From positions 1 through 64,000 of the forward strand of contig CAJTZS010000019.1 of NCBI GenBank assembly GCA_910584055.1: a stretch of DNA of 64,000 nucleotides, given 5' to 3'. The notes beneath the pieces are model-generated. The model did not search any database. It was not told the DNA's origin and saw nothing but the letters and a program-made list of their open reading frames with translations. Source of the DNA: an uncultured Muribaculaceae bacterium (GTDB lineage: Bacteria > Bacteroidota > Bacteroidia > Bacteroidales > Muribaculaceae). Shown piece after piece: positions 62,955-64,000 of the stretch; positions within the stretch are counted from its first letter, which is position 1; the number at the start of each line of letters is the position of its first letter. The position numbers and the translations under genes are program-made.

Positions 62955-63020
62955 CAAAGATACGTTTAAGCGAGAGCAAAAGCGAATACATTTGCTTTTG
63001 CCGAGCGTAAGTATCTTTGG
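62955..63020. promoter_or_regulatory. Divergent promoter inverted repeat
   Basis: CAAAGATA (62955-62962, minus-strand TATCTTTG) and TATCTTTG (63012-63019, plus) are the outer ends of an imperfect inverted repeat around AGCGAGAGCAAAAGC/GCTTTTGCCGAGCG. The minus-strand -7 box drives the accessory operon; the plus-strand one faces toward the ATPase. This pattern is common upstream of Bacteroidales genes. Confidence 0.5.
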
Positions 63021-63055
63021 CTCTGCCAAAGTTAACGAGAATAATTGATTTTAAG

Positions 63056-63071
63056 TGTGACAAATGTCACA
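63056..63071. promoter_or_regulatory. CRP/FNR-like perfect palindrome
   Basis: TGTGACAAATGTCACA, extended to a 22-bp near-palindrome by AAG/CTT. Identical 16-mer to 53797-53812, so the two sites bracket the accessory region. Confidence 0.5.
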
Positions 63072-63260
63072 CTTGCACTGAAATTGACCATATTGTGAGG
63101 ATTTTACACGCATTGACTGATCGGAATCCCATAAAAAGTGGTAATTTTGTATTATGGAGAAGTTCAACGCCTTTGAGCAGGATGTTTGAAAAGAGAAACG
63201 AATATGAAATCAACAACCCAAAATATCATTGTCTGACAGCAAGTTATATTTATGTAAGGC

Positions 63261-63313
63261 AAACATTTTGAGAATCGTGTTAAAAATGGCATAAAACATT
63301 TTGAGAATCGTGT
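63261..63313 (+). repeat. 20-bp direct repeat at the ATPase promoter
   Basis: AAACATTTTGAGAATCGTGT occurs at 63261-63280 and 63294-63313, starts 33 nt apart. The second copy supplies the TTTG (-33) of the next promoter. Possible operator pair. Confidence 0.6.
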
Positions 63314-63330
63314 GGGATTGATTATCTTTG
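63300..63330 (+). promoter_or_regulatory. Promoter of the AAA ATPase gene
   Basis: TTTG 63300-63303 and TATCTTTG 63323-63330 with a 19-nt spacer are a full Bacteroidetes promoter, 24 nt before the ATG at 63355. Confidence 0.65.
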
Positions 63331-63354
63331 CACCTGTTTAACAAGGACTATTAC

Positions 63355-64000
63355 ATGATATTCAAGCGAAAGATATACCGTGAGCTCCAACAGTGGAAAG
63401 AATCGGACAACGGCTCGACCGCCCTGCTTATAAAAGGAGCGCGACGGGTCGGCAAGTCAACGATTGCCGAGGAATTTGCCCGGGCCGAGTATGACAGCTA
63501 CATATTGATTGATTTTGTCGAATGCGGTGACGAGGTACGGGAACTGTTCAATGACGTGTCAAACCTCGACTTCATATTCATGCGTTTGCAGATGATATAT
63601 CATGTGGAGCTGATTGAACGGAAGTCTGCAATTATCTTCGACGAGGTGCAGAACTGTCCCAAGGCACGACAGGCCATCAAATATCTCGTGAAAGACCGTC
63701 GATATGATTATATCGAGACCGGCTCGCTGATTTCTATAAGGAAAAATGTCGATGGAATACTGATACCCAGCGAGGAACTTACGATAAATATGTATCCGAT
63801 GGATTATGAGGAATTCCGCTGGGCTTTGGGTGACAGAGTGTCCGTACCTATGCTTGGGGAATGTTTCAGAAATAGAAAATCTCTTGGGGATGCAGCCAAC
63901 CGCTCGCTCATGCGTGATTTCCGGCTGTATATGCTTGTGGGAGGGATGCCGCAGGCTGTCGCCACTTACATAGAGACGAACAACATGGAGAAGGTGGATC
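63355..64000 (+). CDS. AAA-family ATPase with DUF4143-type continuation (truncated by window end)
   Basis: ATG 63355; the frame is open to the window end (215 codons). Walker A IKGARRVGKSTIAEEFA, Walker B SAIIFDEVQNCP, sensor ETGSLISI and the later YPMDYEEFRWALG and YMLVGGMPQAVATYIETNN are typical of the AAA_14/DUF4143 ATPases common in Bacteroidales. Role in those genomes is not established; possible regulators or defence factors. The C-terminal part is missing here. Confidence 0.85.
   Translation, partial: MIFKRKIYRELQQWKESDNGSTALLIKGARRVGKSTIAEEFARAEYDSYILIDFVECGDEVRELFNDVSNLDFIFMRLQMIYHVELIERKSAIIFDEVQNCPKARQAIKYLVKDRRYDYIETGSLISIRKNVDGILIPSEELTINMYPMDYEEFRWALGDRVSVPMLGECFRNRKSLGDAANRSLMRDFRLYMLVGGMPQAVATYIETNNMEKVD

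Noticed and set aside
63017..63271. 84-residue plus-strand frame
   Set aside because: It crosses the promoter repeat, the CRP-like palindrome and the first direct repeat, with no protein pattern.
1..64000. CRISPR array, prophage or integrative element with integrase
   Set aside because: No spaced repeat array, no phage structural genes and no integrase or transposase were seen.

Overview
The window reads as a chromosome segment of a Bacteroidales bacterium, most likely in or near Muribaculaceae. Support comes from a SusC/SusD polysaccharide locus with an ECF sigma/FecR pair, repeated TAnnTTTG (-7) promoter elements, many SPII lipoproteins, and family-typical housekeeping clusters (nadC-rlmH-DoxX-DUF1599, lysC-lysA, recJ/recQ, aguA-aguB). 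The species is not resolved. All assignments come from reading the sequence; no database search was run.

Layout. 0-6.5 kb: a channel-like membrane protein, two lipoproteins, a roughly 480-bp palindromic intergenic element, a GPH-type sugar transporter, endonuclease IV and a TrmH-type rRNA methyltransferase. 6.5-8.2 kb: a three-gene operon (unknown protein, XRE antitoxin, SecB-like chaperone) that looks like a toxin-antitoxin-chaperone (TAC) module with an 18-bp operator-like palindrome at its promoter. 8.2-28.6 kb: a polysaccharide utilisation locus (PUL) with FecR and sigma (minus strand), then SusC with an STN domain, SusD, a GH43-like/DUF1735/esterase fusion, two paralogous multi-repeat surface proteins, GH3, GH43, a gutted GH127-like gene, a GH97 with a frameshifted tail, and a metallophosphoesterase. 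28.6-34.2 kb: yraN translationally coupled to a type II restriction-modification pair, then nadC, rlmH, a DoxX/thioredoxin-like protein and DUF1599. 34.2-36.2 kb: agmatine to putrescine genes. 36.2-53.7 kb: a Spy-like protein, a LacI regulator, drug efflux, lysine synthesis, a C1 peptidase, a short formate/nitrite-type channel, tRNA-Ala, a membrane-anchored Mur ligase, a hydrolase, MATE, recJ, recQ and a ZIP transporter. 53.7-64 kb: an AT-rich accessory region holding an FKBP-N/SecD-head-like exported protein, a 13-gene minus-strand operon of small membrane and exported proteins, and the start of an AAA ATPase.

How the genes work together. SusC/SusD would import a glycan while the STN domain signals through FecR to the sigma factor. 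GH43, GH3, the former GH127 and GH97 point to an arabinose-containing or mixed plant glycan, but two of the enzymes are damaged. The TAC module, the R-M pair and possibly the 13-gene operon are conflict or addiction functions.

The most notable non-coding signals are: two nearly identical 184-185-bp elements with 20-bp terminal inverted repeats (MITE-like) before lysC and recQ; a third element with a different 20-bp TIR starting in the aguB stop codon; G-tract repeats of about 9-nt period in four intergenic gaps; a tRNA-Ala whose 3' acceptor strand is part of a 24-bp inverted repeat; and a promoter with two LacI-like operators that faces no gene. The 13-gene operon, with two recurring N-terminal leaders (MKLTDKRF and MKKWQKI) and a first gene that appears fused to the remnant of a radical-SAM activase, is the best candidate for an undescribed system.
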